From Neisseriaceae bacterium TC5R-5 (GTDB lineage Bacteria > Pseudomonadota > Gammaproteobacteria > Burkholderiales > Chromobacteriaceae), in NCBI GenBank assembly GCA_020830965.2, contig JACCFC020000001.1, positions 3,500 through 67,499 on the forward strand: a stretch of 64,000 nt of DNA. Direction: 5' to 3'. Within the stretch, counting starts at the first letter, position 1; each line of letters opens with the position of its first letter. The notes below the pieces were generated by a model, which did no database searches, had not been told where the DNA came from, and saw nothing but the letters and a program-made list of their open reading frames with translations. Positions 1 through 8,321 of the stretch are shown here, in pieces. The position numbers and the translations under genes were made by a program.

Positions 1-776
1 GCCCAATGAAAGGGAGGTGTTTGACGATTGTCAGATTGGTTGTTGGCATCAAGCTCATTTTTTAACGTAAGGCTGTTTTAAGGTTATCCGCAGCAGCAAT
101 AAAGACATCATGTATTGACCTAACTGCCTCAAGCGACGTGAATTAGGCTGAGAGTTTTGCAACCACTGCACACAGAGCCAAAATTGAGGAGTCAGGTCAT
201 GGGTAAGCTTATCTGTTAGCTGTTATAGCGACCATTGTTCTTATCCGACGATTTTCACACCAGCCAGCGCAAGAAGAAGGCTGCCGACTGAGGTTAACCT
301 ATTAACTTTTTATTTAACTTTTAACATTCTGGTTAACTTCGCCCTACTGTTCACGGCCCAGAAAACGTCTTATGCCTCCGCATTATGGTGCGGCTTGCTA
401 TCTGCATGTTGCCACGCCAATCAGTCGAGCCCTCGGCTTCCTTCACCATAACTTGGTTAGCTAAATCAACAAGTGCTTTTGCCCTAATAACCCGGCCAAC
501 GCTAGGTGTGGCTTGACGATTTGCCGCATGTATATCGTTTATATGATCGGCTGTTTTAGTCTGTTTGTCGCTCTTTAATCACGATTTTGACCGCGCTTTT
601 AGTTTGATTCCCCCCTGCTTGGCACGTCGTCCTCTTTGGTTAACGAGACTGCTTTTTTTTGCAGCCTATTTTTCATTAACTTTCTTGCTGGTTTGCAAAT
701 AAAATACAAATAAATCAATAGTCTGTATAAAACCTTTTTCTCTATCTATCCTTTTTATTAACTTTTTGCCGCCTTA
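1..776. other. Non-coding AT-rich stretch downstream of the integrase
   Basis: No convincing gene is visible on either strand in the first 776 bases. The stretch is AT-rich, lies beyond the 3' end of the minus-strand integrase, and contains several copies of TTAACTTT (listed separately). It is best read as inner sequence of a decayed integrative element whose remainder lies left of the window. No recognisable gene fragment could be identified. Confidence 0.5.
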
Positions 777-787
777 TTAACTTTCGT
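301..787. repeat. Dispersed TTAACTTT motifs beside the integrase gene
   Basis: The motif TTAACTTT or a one-base variant occurs near 303, 315, 333, 676, 758 and 777, all in the same orientation. The last two copies are about 19 bp apart, and the final one covers the stop codon of the integrase gene. Clustered short direct repeats near a tyrosine recombinase gene can be arm-type binding sites for integrase or excisionase. They could also simply reflect AT-rich composition. Confidence 0.35.
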
Positions 788-1967
788 TTTCTTGTTGGCT
801 CTCCAGAAAATCGCCATACCACTGCATCATGGTGCGGCGTTCTTCCAGGTACTCAGCGCGATGGTAAGCTGCCCGTACCTTATTGCGCTCGGCATGAGCA
901 AGTTGACGCTCGATAATATCAGGCTTAAAGCCTTCTTCATTCAGCACCGTAGAAGCCAAGGCCCGAAAGCCATGTGGGGTAGCAATATCTTTGTAGCCCA
1001 TGCGCCACATGGTATAGCTCAGTGTATTTTCACTCATGTATTTATCATGACGGCTTCTTGCAGGAAAGAGTAAAGGACTATGGCCCGTGAGTGATCTGAG
1101 TTGTCGCAACAATGTTAGCGCCTGACGGGATAGCGGTACAATATGAGGCTCGCGCATTTTCATGCGTTCAGCGGGTATCCGCCACTCCGCACGTTCTTCA
1201 TCAAACTCTACCCATTTAGCTGCACGTAATTCACCAGGTCGAACAAAAGTGAGCATAAGTAGGTGTAAGGCAAGATGGGTTGTGTTTTGCATCGGTTCTA
1301 CGGCTAGACGGCGATAGAAGTCTTTTAGCCCACCACGTGGCAGCGCCGGCCGATGCTCGACCTTTTGTGCTCGCAATGCACCGACTAGGTCATTGCATGG
1401 GTTGATACTGGCTCTGTCGGTCTGAATGGCAAAGCGAATGACCGCGCTAATGCGTTGCAGTACCCTTTGTGCCGTTTCTACTGCTCCGCGCTTTTCTGTC
1501 TGGCGTACTGTATCGAGTATTACACGGGCGGTAAGGGTGTTGATGGCGAGTTTACCCAAAGTGGGGAAGGCATCCGCTTCTAGTGAAGCGATCACGCGGC
1601 GGGCGTGCTGAGGTGTCCAGCGCGGCAGTTCTTTGGTGTACCACTCGCGGGCGATGATTTCGAAGGAGTTGGCGGCCGCTAGAGTTTGTTGGTACTTCTG
1701 CTGCTTTTTGTGAGCGTTAGGATCTTGACCCTCCCTCAATAGTTTGCGAGCCTGGCTGCATTTGTCGCGGGCCTCTTTGAGACTAATCTCTGGATAGACG
1801 CCACAAGCTAAGGTCTTTTGCTTGCCCTCAAAGCGGTAGGACATACGCCAATACTTAGCGCCATTTGGCATGATCCATAAAAACAGGCTATTACCGTCAG
1901 TTAGCTTAATCGGTTTATTATCAATAGACGGCTTGGCATTTTTGATAGCGCTATCGGTTAGGGGCAT
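777..1967 (-). CDS. P4-type tyrosine recombinase (integrase)
   Basis: A site-specific recombinase of 396 aa that would insert and excise an integrative element by strand exchange, usually at a tRNA 3' end. The N-terminal region (about 1-90) is the DUF4102-type arm-binding domain, with the motif LTDGNSLFLWIMPNGAKYW. The C-terminal catalytic domain keeps the full active site: Arg243 in FVRPGE, Lys270, His332 and Arg335 in PHGFR, His358 in QLAHAE and the nucleophile Tyr368. Length and motifs are normal for the P4 family, so the gene looks functional. Its start faces the leader/Ash-like region, which is transcribed divergently. No excisionase gene was recognised in the window. Confidence 0.93.
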   Translation of the reverse strand: MPLTDSAIKNAKPSIDNKPIKLTDGNSLFLWIMPNGAKYWRMSYRFEGKQKTLACGVYPEISLKEARDKCSQARKLLREGQDPNAHKKQQKYQQTLAAANSFEIIAREWYTKELPRWTPQHARRVIASLEADAFPTLGKLAINTLTARVILDTVRQTEKRGAVETAQRVLQRISAVIRFAIQTDRASINPCNDLVGALRAQKVEHRPALPRGGLKDFYRRLAVEPMQNTTHLALHLLMLTFVRPGELRAAKWVEFDEERAEWRIPAERMKMREPHIVPLSRQALTLLRQLRSLTGHSPLLFPARSRHDKYMSENTLSYTMWRMGYKDIATPHGFRALASTVLNEEGFKPDIIERQLAHAERNKVRAAYHRAEYLEERRTMMQWYGDFLESQQENES

Positions 1968-2146
1968 GTTGGTCTTGGCCTCGTGTTGGTATTTTTTGAA
2001 TAGCCTCTGCTATATACCAACAAATATACCAACAAAACTATCGGCTTGCTTAGGCCGCTTTGGGATGGCTTAAGACAACAAAAAACCAGAAAAGCTATAT
2101 ACTGTGGGGGTCTTAGGCTTATTTCGGACTACTTTAGAAGTGACTT

Positions 2147-2175
2147 TGGCTTCCGGCGCAGGAATCGAATCGGCG
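2147..2175 (-). other. Possible tRNA 3'-end remnant (attachment site)
   Basis: Read on the minus strand, this segment ends in GCCGGAAGCCA and is preceded by a T-loop-like ATTCGATTC, with three of five T-stem pairs formed. No matching acceptor 5' strand, D arm or anticodon arm follows at the expected distance, so it is not a whole tRNA. It lies 180 bp upstream of the integrase start, where P4-type attachment sites usually sit. A discriminator G would suit a tRNA-Asn-like donor. The similarity is short and may be chance. Confidence 0.22.
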
Positions 2176-2265
2176 TGCTAGAACAAGATGGCATGTCGTT
2201 TCTTCGGGGCAATATATTTGGCAGTGTATTTCAGATAGATTGTTCGATCAGAAGCGCTAACATCG

Positions 2266-2287
2266 GCACCACTTCGGTGCTTTTTTT
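2266..2287 (+). terminator. Rho-independent terminator in the element leader region
   Basis: GCACC and GGTGC form a 5-bp stem around an ACTTC loop, followed directly by seven T residues. It ends no recognised protein gene, so it probably terminates a short untranslated transcript of the integrative element. Confidence 0.55.
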
Positions 2288-2454
2288 GCGCTCGTGGTGA
2301 TGCGTTGCCGGTATAAATAACTGTTTTTTTTGTACAAATAGTGAAGTCGTGTTTCTCCGTAGATGGGCGTAAGCCCTGGCCATTTTTGCCTCTCTCATCT
2401 TCTTCCCGTCGTGACCTCCTGAATATCTGTACTACCGACACCCCGGTGCTATGT

Positions 2455-2485
2455 AACGATAAGGCTTTTGCCATCGTTATTTTTT
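2455..2485 (+). terminator. Second terminator-like hairpin in the leader region
   Basis: AACGAT pairs with ATCGTT, with an inner GGC/GCC stem and a TTTT loop, and a run of T follows. Two terminators ahead of the first likely open reading frame suggest premature termination of a leader RNA, as in P4-type immunity control. Confidence 0.5.
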
Positions 2486-2628
2486 GCTATGGGTATTCTG
2501 CGATGTACCTGCCTTAGCTTTTCCTGTCATTCCCGCTGTCCCAATGGCTAGTCGCCACAAAATCCGCGCAACAAACCGCAAGAAATCCCTTAGAATGCTG
2601 ACCGTGCTGATCTTTATCGGCACCGGGA

Positions 2629-2814
2629 ATGCAAGCCCGAACAACCGAGGCGGACTGTCGCTGCAAAGCGATTTTTTATGTCCGTCTACGCCATTGGTAC
2701 GCCTTGTTTATGGTGGGCCATGGCGGGGAGACTTTCGGGTCTGCCGGTTGCCTTGGTTCCGGTCTTGCAAACTCTGCCATGTGCCCACCACTCCGAATGC
2801 AAGCGGAGTGGTGA
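2629..2814 (+). CDS. Short Ash-like phage regulatory ORF (uncertain)
   Basis: A 61-aa reading frame whose middle segment, LFMVGHGGETFGSAG, resembles the MVG-x-x-G core of the Ash family encoded in P4-like satellite phages and islands. Its position, after two terminators and just before small plus-strand genes, also fits. No clear ribosome binding site is seen, and an overlapping frame (2484-2906) is open too, so translation is uncertain. The stretch may act mainly as structured leader RNA. The call rests on family recall and has not been tested by a search. Confidence 0.3.
   Translation: MQARTTEADCRCKAIFYVRLRHWYALFMVGHGGETFGSAGCLGSGLANSAMCPPLRMQAEW
2786..2813 (+). promoter_or_regulatory. Perfect 10-bp hairpin before the first small gene
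   Basis: CACCACTCCG and CGGAGTGGTG form a perfect stem around the loop AATGCAAG. It ends 22 bp before the start codon at 2836 and overlaps the end of the Ash-like ORF. There is no T-run, so it is more likely a leader or processing structure than a terminator. Confidence 0.5.
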
Positions 2815-2835
2815 GGTTAAACCAAGGGAGTTGTT

Positions 2836-3171
2836 ATGAAATCGAACCACCCGCCTTATCACCCGCAAACCGCTTCACCCTTTCTAGCACTCGCCAGCGG
2901 TCTTAGTCAGCAACACGACCTGAAAGCCAGCCACGATGCCGCCGAACGCGCCTATCTGCATGGCTGCATTGAAGGGGAACTGGCGTTTGCCTTTGCCACC
3001 CATCCCACCAGCGCCAGTCTGAGCGTCTCCGGTTGTCAGGAGGCTTTATTATTGCGTCTTGGCCTGGAGCAAAGCCTGCTCAGCCCGGAACAGCAGCGGC
3101 TGCGCGGCTGGATTATCGGCCTGTTTGGCACCTTGGCCGAGGCCTTGGAGCAAGAGGAGGGCATCAAATGA
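2836..3171 (+). CDS. Small hypothetical protein of the integrative element
   Basis: A 111-aa protein I do not recognise with certainty. The start has a good ribosome binding site (AAGGGAG at about 2824-2830). The N-terminal stretch PFLALASGLSQ followed by a helical segment recalls small DUF3077-like proteins of Pseudomonas islands, but this is only an impression. The rest is predicted helical, with no signal peptide, membrane segment or catalytic motif. Its stop codon overlaps the start of the next gene (ATGA), so the two are probably translationally coupled and may act together. It is most likely an accessory gene of the integrated element. Confidence 0.6.
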   Translation: MKSNHPPYHPQTASPFLALASGLSQQHDLKASHDAAERAYLHGCIEGELAFAFATHPTSASLSVSGCQEALLLRLGLEQSLLSPEQQRLRGWIIGLFGTLAEALEQEEGIK

Positions 3172-3443
3172 GCGCGCACACCACCGCTTTATTGCCCACC
3201 TTGCGGCTGATTGCGGATTTTCATCGCGGCCAGCCTATCGATAAAGCCTCCGCGCGGCAAAGCCTGCAGGAGTTGCGCGACGCCTGTTTTGATGGCTTGC
3301 GGTTATTAGCGAGCTTATCGCTGAGTGCCGCACAGTTGCACGATTTATCCGAGGCCACTGTCCGCGAGGCGGCTTATCTGCAAGCGCTGCTGGCGGAGTT
3401 GGGCAGCGAATGTGGCGCGTGGTTAAACGAGTTGGAACGCTAG
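3168..3443 (+). CDS. Small helical hypothetical protein, coupled to the preceding gene
   Basis: A 91-aa protein of unknown function. The start at 3168 is chosen because the ATG overlaps the TGA of the previous gene; an in-frame start at 3033 would lie deep inside that gene. The sequence is rich in Leu, Ala and Glu and looks entirely alpha-helical (LLPTLRLIADFHRG, then LLASLSLSAAQLHDLSEA). No known motif, signal peptide or membrane segment is seen. It is the last gene of the element before the chromosomal hpd gene. Confidence 0.55.
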   Translation: MSAHTTALLPTLRLIADFHRGQPIDKASARQSLQELRDACFDGLRLLASLSLSAAQLHDLSEATVREAAYLQALLAELGSECGAWLNELER

Positions 3444-3514
3444 TCAACTACTGCTGGGCGCTTGTGGGTGAGGTTGGTATTCACACGGTTTATCTCACAA
3501 CTTGTTGCCTATTT

Positions 3515-3587
3515 CCGTTTGTGCTGAGCGTGTCGAGGTATGAATGGGGAGCTGCCCTTCGACAAGCTCAGGGCGAACGGTGGCGGG
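3515..3587. repeat. 73-bp interspersed repeat, copy 1
   Basis: This copy matches the one at 3640-3712 at 69 of 73 positions with no gaps. It contains an imperfect inverted pair, with TGCTGAGCGTGTCGA on the left and TTCGACAAGCTCAGGGCGAA on the right. Elements ending in TTCGACAAGCTCAGGG are known interspersed palindromic repeats in many proteobacteria. Confidence 0.8.
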
Positions 3588-3639
3588 GGTGTCCTTAGCC
3601 CTGCTCAGGGTGAATGGTTTCGGATAAATGCCCAACTCC

Positions 3640-3712
3640 CCGTTCGTGCTGAGCGTGTCGAAGCATGAATGGGGAGCTGCCCTTCGACAAGCTCAGGGCG
3701 AGCGGTGGCGGG
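3640..3712. repeat. 73-bp interspersed repeat, copy 2
   Basis: The second copy lies 125 bp after the first, in the same orientation. The 52 bp between them include a further CTGCTCAGGGTGAA fragment that looks like a degenerate third copy. Such REP-like arrays often collect between genes and can stop or stabilise transcripts. Here it separates the element genes from hpd. Confidence 0.8.
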
Positions 3713-3815
3713 AGGCGCCCTTCAGTTGTTCAAGATTTCAAGTATCAAGCTGTTCCAGCTTTTCCTACCAGTTTAAATAGGCTTTCAACACTGCGTATAC
3801 GGTGGCTTGGCCTGT

Positions 3816-4877
3816 TTACAGTACGCCGCGTCGTATCTGGTCTTCTTCTATGGCTTCAAACAGGGCGCGGAAGTTGCCTTCGCCAAAGCCTTCGTCGCCT
3901 TTGCGCTGGATAATTTCAAAGAAAATCGGGCCAATGACGCTTTCGGTGAAAATTTGCAACAGGATGCCGCCGCCCGCTTGTGGGGCACCGTCGAGCAGGA
4001 TGCGATTGCTTTGCAGGCGGGCGAGGTCTTCGTTGTGGCCGGGTACGCGCTGGTCGATTTTAGTGTAGTAGCTGTCCGGGGTGTCCAGAAAATAGGTGCC
4101 GTTGGCACGCAGGGTTTCGACGCTGTGGTAGATATCGTGGCTGGCCAGGGCAATGTGTTGGATGCCTTCACCCTGATAGGCGTGCAGGAATTCTTCGATT
4201 TGGCTTTTGTCGTCGCTGGATTCGTTAATCGGGATGCGGATTTTGCCGCAGGGGCTGGTCATGGCTTTGGAGAGCAGGCCGGTGAGTTTGCCTTCGATAT
4301 CGAAGTAGCGAATTTCGCGGAAGTTGGCAATGGCGGTGTAGAAGTCGGCCCATCTAACCATATTGCCGCGTTGAACATTGTGGGTGAGGTGGTCTATCTG
4401 GTGGAGGCCGACGCCATCAGGGTGTTGGTCGACATCGGGTAGCGGGATGAAGTCGATGTCGTAAATGCTGGGGCTGGGGGGGTAGCGGTCAACAAAGTAG
4501 ATAGCGGAGCCACCTATGCCTTGTATGGCGGGGATGTTGAGTTCCATCCAGCCTATCGGGTGTTCATAGGCTTGCGCGCCGTGACTGAGTGCGTAGACGT
4601 AGGCTTGGGCAGCGTCTTTGACGCGCCAGGCCATTGCGCAGGCTGAGGGGCCATGGGCTTGGGCAAAGGCGTTGGCGGGTTGACTGGGTTCGCCATTGAG
4701 GATGAAGTTGATATCGCCCTGGCGGTAGAGATGGGCTTGTTTGCTGCGATGGCGGGCGATTTCGCTAAAGCCCAGTGAGCGGAACAGCATGTCGAGCTGT
4801 TCCAGGCCTTGCTGGGTGGGTGCGGTGTATTCGATGAATTCGAAGCCGTCGGTGGCGAGCGGGTTGGGGGTGGTCAT
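3816..4877 (-). CDS. hpd: 4-hydroxyphenylpyruvate dioxygenase
   Basis: This enzyme converts 4-hydroxyphenylpyruvate to homogentisate in tyrosine catabolism, using Fe(II) and O2. The protein has 353 aa, the usual bacterial length. The iron ligands are in place: His163 in IDHLTHN, His241 in GIQHIAL and Glu321 in IFFEIIQRKG. The C-terminal helix motif GFGEGNFRALFEAIE is also typical. The start follows AAGGGAG. No homogentisate pathway genes adjoin it, so the homogentisate either goes to enzymes encoded elsewhere or to pyomelanin. tyrB at 13339 could supply the substrate. Confidence 0.96.
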   Translation of the reverse strand: MTTPNPLATDGFEFIEYTAPTQQGLEQLDMLFRSLGFSEIARHRSKQAHLYRQGDINFILNGEPSQPANAFAQAHGPSACAMAWRVKDAAQAYVYALSHGAQAYEHPIGWMELNIPAIQGIGGSAIYFVDRYPPSPSIYDIDFIPLPDVDQHPDGVGLHQIDHLTHNVQRGNMVRWADFYTAIANFREIRYFDIEGKLTGLLSKAMTSPCGKIRIPINESSDDKSQIEEFLHAYQGEGIQHIALASHDIYHSVETLRANGTYFLDTPDSYYTKIDQRVPGHNEDLARLQSNRILLDGAPQAGGGILLQIFTESVIGPIFFEIIQRKGDEGFGEGNFRALFEAIEEDQIRRGVL

Positions 4878-4970
4878 GGCAGGCTCCCTTGCTGTGTTGG
4901 TTGCATCAGGTGAAGCGATCTATGGTTCAAGCATAGGAAATCCGTGCCGCTTGTAGGGGGTAATGTTGTG

Positions 4971-7268
4971 TTATTCCTCGCGTTGCGCCATCAGTACGGT
5001 ACGGTTGCCGTTGTTTTCCATGCTGGAGACGAGTCCGGCGGTTTCCATTTGTTCGATCAGGCGGGCGGCGCGGTTGTAGCCTATACGCAGGTGGCGCTGT
5101 ACCGAGGAGATAGAGGCTTTGCGAGTTTTGAGCACGATGGCGACGGCTTCGTCGTAAAGTGGATCCGCTTCGCCGCCGCTGTCACTGCTGCTATGACTGT
5201 TGTTATCGTCGTCGTCGCTACTCTGGCCGGTGAGGATGCCTTCGATATAGTTGGGGGCACCGGTGCTTTTGAGGAAGTCGACAACACGGTGGACTTCGTC
5301 ATCGGCAACAAAGGCTCCGTGGATGCGTAGCGGGTAGCCGGTGCCGGGGGGGAGGTAGAGCATATCGCCTTGGCCGAGCAGGGTTTCTGCACCCATCTGG
5401 TCGAGGATGGTGCGACTGTCTATTTTGCTGGAAACCTGGAAGGCGATACGGGTGGGGATGTTGGCTTTGATCAGGCCGGTGATCACGTCCACGGATGGTC
5501 GTTGGGTGGCGAGGATTAAATGGATGCCCGCCGCGCGGGCTTTTTGGGCCAGGCGGGCGATGAGTTCTTCGATTTTTTTGCCGGCAACCATCATCAGGTC
5601 GGCCAACTCGTCAATGACGACGACGATAAGCGGCAGGCTGTCGAGTGGTTCCGGGGTTTCTGGTGTCAGGCTGAACGGGTTGTGAATGGGGGTACCGGCT
5701 TTGCTGGCATCTTTGATTTTCTGGTTGAAGCCTGCCAGATTGCGTACGCCCAGTTTGGACATCAGCTGGTAGCGGCGTTCCATTTCGGCCACGCACCAGT
5801 TCAGGGCGTTGGCAGCTTGTTTCATATCGGTGACTACTGGGGCGAGCAGGTGCGGGATATCTTCATAAATGGACAGTTCCAGCATTTTCGGGTCGACCAT
5901 GATCAAGCGCACTTCTTTCGGAGTGGCTTTGTAGAGTAGCGACAGGATCATGGCATTGATAGCGACTGATTTACCCGAGCCGGTGGTGCCGGCGACTAGC
6001 ACGTGTGGCATTTTGGCTAGGTCGGTGCTGATGGGTTGGCCGGCAATGTCTTTGCCCATTGCCATGGTAAGGCGGGAGGGCATGTTCTGGTAGGGGCCGG
6101 AGCCGATGATTTCGGATAGGCGCACAATCTGGCGTTTGGGGTTGGGTAGTTCCAGTCCCATATAGGTTTTGCCGGGTATGGTTTCAACCACCCGGATGGA
6201 GATCAGCGAGAGGGCGCGCGCCAGGTCTTTCATCAGGTTGACGATTTGCGCGCCTTTGACACCGACTGCCGGTTCGACTTCATAGCGGGTAATCACCGGG
6301 CCAGGGTAGGCAGCGATGACTTTGACTTCTACGCCAAAGTCGGCCAGTTTGCGTTCGATCAGGCGTGAGGTGTATTCGACGGTTTCGGCGGAGACGGCGT
6401 CTTGTTGCTTGCTGGCCGCTTCAAGCAGGCTAAGGCCGGGCAGGGTGGCATCGCTGCTATCGGCAAACAGTGATTGTTGCACCGGCTTTTGTAGCTTGGG
6501 GGCCAGTGGGATATCAAGGGTTGGGGGTTCGATATGCAGCGGTGAGCTGTCTTCCTGTTTCTGTTTGACGCTACTGACTTTTTCGGTGCGCTGTTGCGCG
6601 GTTTCCTTGCCGATTTCGCGGTCTTGACGGGCTTGCCATTGTTGCCACAGTCGCTGCACGGTGTTTTCTAGTGTTTCGCCAATTTTTTCCATAATGTCCA
6701 GCCAGGATAGGCCGGTGAACAGTGAGAAGCCAATGGCTCCCAATACACTGAGTAATAGATAGGTGCCGGGCAAGCCTAGGCCACGGTTGAGCTGGCTGCC
6801 GATGAAGTGGCCAAACATGCCGCCCGCGCTGAGCGGCAGGGTGAGCTGCTTGTCGGCCAACATTAAGGTTTCCAGCCCGGCACTACTAAGCAGTAGCAGG
6901 GTAAAACCGAGCATGGCGGCAACGGTGAGCGGGGTGAGCTTGAAACCGAAGCTTTCCATGCGGCGATAGCCCCAGGCGATGGCAGCCAGGCAGAAGGCAA
7001 CCAGCCACCAGGCCGAGAGGCCAAACAGGTAGAGCAGTAGGTCGGAAAGCCGTGCGCCCAGTGCGCCGCCATAATTGCGTACAGTGGGGTCGGATGAGCT
7101 GTGTGACCAGGCGGAGTCTAGTGGTGAGTAGCTGGCGAGTACCAGTACGAGATAGACGGCCAGCACGGCCATGAGTAACCACCAGGCTTCGCGCAGCAGG
7201 GCGGTCAGTTGTGGGGGGAGCGGGGTGTGGTGATTTTTGACCACCGCCTTACGCTTGAAAAGTCGCAT
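4971..7268 (-). CDS. ftsK: DNA translocase FtsK
   Basis: A septal DNA pump that moves the chromosome terminus during division and activates XerCD at dif. The protein has 765 aa. Four membrane segments lie at about 28-46, 72-99, 113-131 and 168-186, followed by a short low-complexity linker. The RecA-like motor has Walker A GTTGSGKS at 427-434. The C-terminal winged-helix gamma domain ([20 protein letters not shown]) would read KOPS sites. The linker is much shorter than in E. coli FtsK, as is common outside the enterics. A serine- and aspartate-rich stretch precedes the gamma domain. Confidence 0.97.
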   Translation of the reverse strand: MRLFKRKAVVKNHHTPLPPQLTALLREAWWLLMAVLAVYLVLVLASYSPLDSAWSHSSSDPTVRNYGGALGARLSDLLLYLFGLSAWWLVAFCLAAIAWGYRRMESFGFKLTPLTVAAMLGFTLLLLSSAGLETLMLADKQLTLPLSAGGMFGHFIGSQLNRGLGLPGTYLLLSVLGAIGFSLFTGLSWLDIMEKIGETLENTVQRLWQQWQARQDREIGKETAQQRTEKVSSVKQKQEDSSPLHIEPPTLDIPLAPKLQKPVQQSLFADSSDATLPGLSLLEAASKQQDAVSAETVEYTSRLIERKLADFGVEVKVIAAYPGPVITRYEVEPAVGVKGAQIVNLMKDLARALSLISIRVVETIPGKTYMGLELPNPKRQIVRLSEIIGSGPYQNMPSRLTMAMGKDIAGQPISTDLAKMPHVLVAGTTGSGKSVAINAMILSLLYKATPKEVRLIMVDPKMLELSIYEDIPHLLAPVVTDMKQAANALNWCVAEMERRYQLMSKLGVRNLAGFNQKIKDASKAGTPIHNPFSLTPETPEPLDSLPLIVVVIDELADLMMVAGKKIEELIARLAQKARAAGIHLILATQRPSVDVITGLIKANIPTRIAFQVSSKIDSRTILDQMGAETLLGQGDMLYLPPGTGYPLRIHGAFVADDEVHRVVDFLKSTGAPNYIEGILTGQSSDDDDNNSHSSSDSGGEADPLYDEAVAIVLKTRKASISSVQRHLRIGYNRAARLIEQMETAGLVSSMENNGNRTVLMAQREE

Positions 7269-7484
7269 GTTTCTGGATATCGGGCTGTAATTTAGTGGGT
7301 GATTATAGTCTGTCTTACCCGGCTCAAGCTGCTAGGCTGATGGCTTTTTATTCTGTGCCGCTGTGCTGCTGGTAGTATAGGTGAAAATGCTTTTTGATTT
7401 TTTTGAATGTAAGAAATCTTGCCGACAGCAGAGGCTTTCGGTAATGATGCTTACCTGAACGTTAACGCAGGAGTATTTCATAAA

Positions 7485-8237
7485 ATGATGACTCAACTTC
7501 CACCGGCAGAAGTGGTAACGACGAAAGATGGTATCCGCTATTTGGTGTTCAGCCATGGGGACCTGATTTCCGCACGTATTAGGGAGCAAGGTGAGTTCGA
7601 TGGTGACCTGGTCAGGTTCAGTCATAAATTGCTCAATAATCGTGAGCCTGGGGTGATTGTGGATGTAGGTTGTAATCTGGGGGCCTTTACCATCCCACTG
7701 GCACTGGCTCATCCTGCGCATCAGTTTGAGTGTTTCGAGGTGCAAAGAATCGTGCTGAATCATTTTTGCGGGGCGGTGGCTTTGAATGGTCTGACGAATG
7801 TGCGTAGCCATCTGATGGGTTTGTCTGATCGCAAGGAGTGGTTGCAGATTCCGATGCCTAACTATGCAACTGCCGATAATATCGGTGCTTACAGCCTAGG
7901 TGGCCCGTCGACCAGCAGATACGATATGAAGTTTGAGGAAGTCGCGCAAACCGAGCGGATATTGATGAATACGCTGGATAATTGTTTTTATGAAAGTGTC
8001 CGTTTGCTCAAAATTGATGTTGAGGGTTTGGAGTTGAAAGTGTTGGAAGGCGGGATGTCAATGTTGGCCAGTAATCGTTATCCGCCGGTTATTTTTCAGG
8101 CTTGGACTGGTGATTGGTATGCCGAACCAAGGCAATCGCTATTTGATTGGTTAAACAGCATGGGATATGAGATTTCTCAGTGGGGTGAAAACTATATTGC
8201 GCAACATGCCTTTTATGGCATCGTTCCTTTGTTTTGA
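7485..8237 (+). CDS. FkbM family SAM-dependent methyltransferase
   Basis: A probable O-methyltransferase of the FkbM family; the family methylates sugars or polyketides, and no substrate can be named here. The SAM-binding motif I is VIVDVGCNLGAF, the acidic loop is FECFEVQ, and the family signature LLKIDVEGLELKVLEGG is intact. The start at 7485 (250 aa) is preferred because GCAGGAG lies about 11 bases upstream; a TTG at 7419 would add 22 residues without such a site. It stands alone, with no glycan or polyketide genes nearby, and a strong terminator follows. Confidence 0.85.
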   Translation: MMTQLPPAEVVTTKDGIRYLVFSHGDLISARIREQGEFDGDLVRFSHKLLNNREPGVIVDVGCNLGAFTIPLALAHPAHQFECFEVQRIVLNHFCGAVALNGLTNVRSHLMGLSDRKEWLQIPMPNYATADNIGAYSLGGPSTSRYDMKFEEVAQTERILMNTLDNCFYESVRLLKIDVEGLELKVLEGGMSMLASNRYPPVIFQAWTGDWYAEPRQSLFDWLNSMGYEISQWGENYIAQHAFYGIVPLF

Positions 8238-8270
8238 GTTCAGTCGGCGCTGGTGCGCTGTAGGCGGGAC

Positions 8271-8306
8271 AATCGGCACAGTCTGTTAAACTGTGCCGAT
8301 TTGTTT
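8271..8306 (+). terminator. Terminator after the FkbM-type gene
   Basis: AATCGGCACAG and CTGTGCCGATT form a perfect 11-bp stem with a 9-base loop, followed by TGTTTTT. It ends only 15 bp before the next start codon, so that gene needs either read-through or a promoter inside this short gap. Confidence 0.8.
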
Positions 8307-8321
8307 TTGCCGGAGGCTAGC

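Noticed and set aside
1..3443. A phage defence island next to the integrase
   Set aside because: No nuclease, helicase, kinase, toxin or other defence-type motif is present in the two small genes or elsewhere in the segment.
3807..4442. 211-codon plus-strand reading frame opposite hpd
   Set aside because: It is antisense to a full-length, well-conserved hpd gene and has no ribosome binding site or recognisable motif. High GC at third positions leaves the opposite strand open.
5520..5939. 139-codon plus-strand reading frame opposite ftsK
   Set aside because: It lies antisense to the conserved motor domain of ftsK and its translation has no recognisable features.
7332..7811. 159-codon minus-strand reading frame over the FkbM gene start
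   Set aside because: The plus-strand frame has intact methyltransferase motifs and a ribosome binding site; the minus-strand frame shows no domain.
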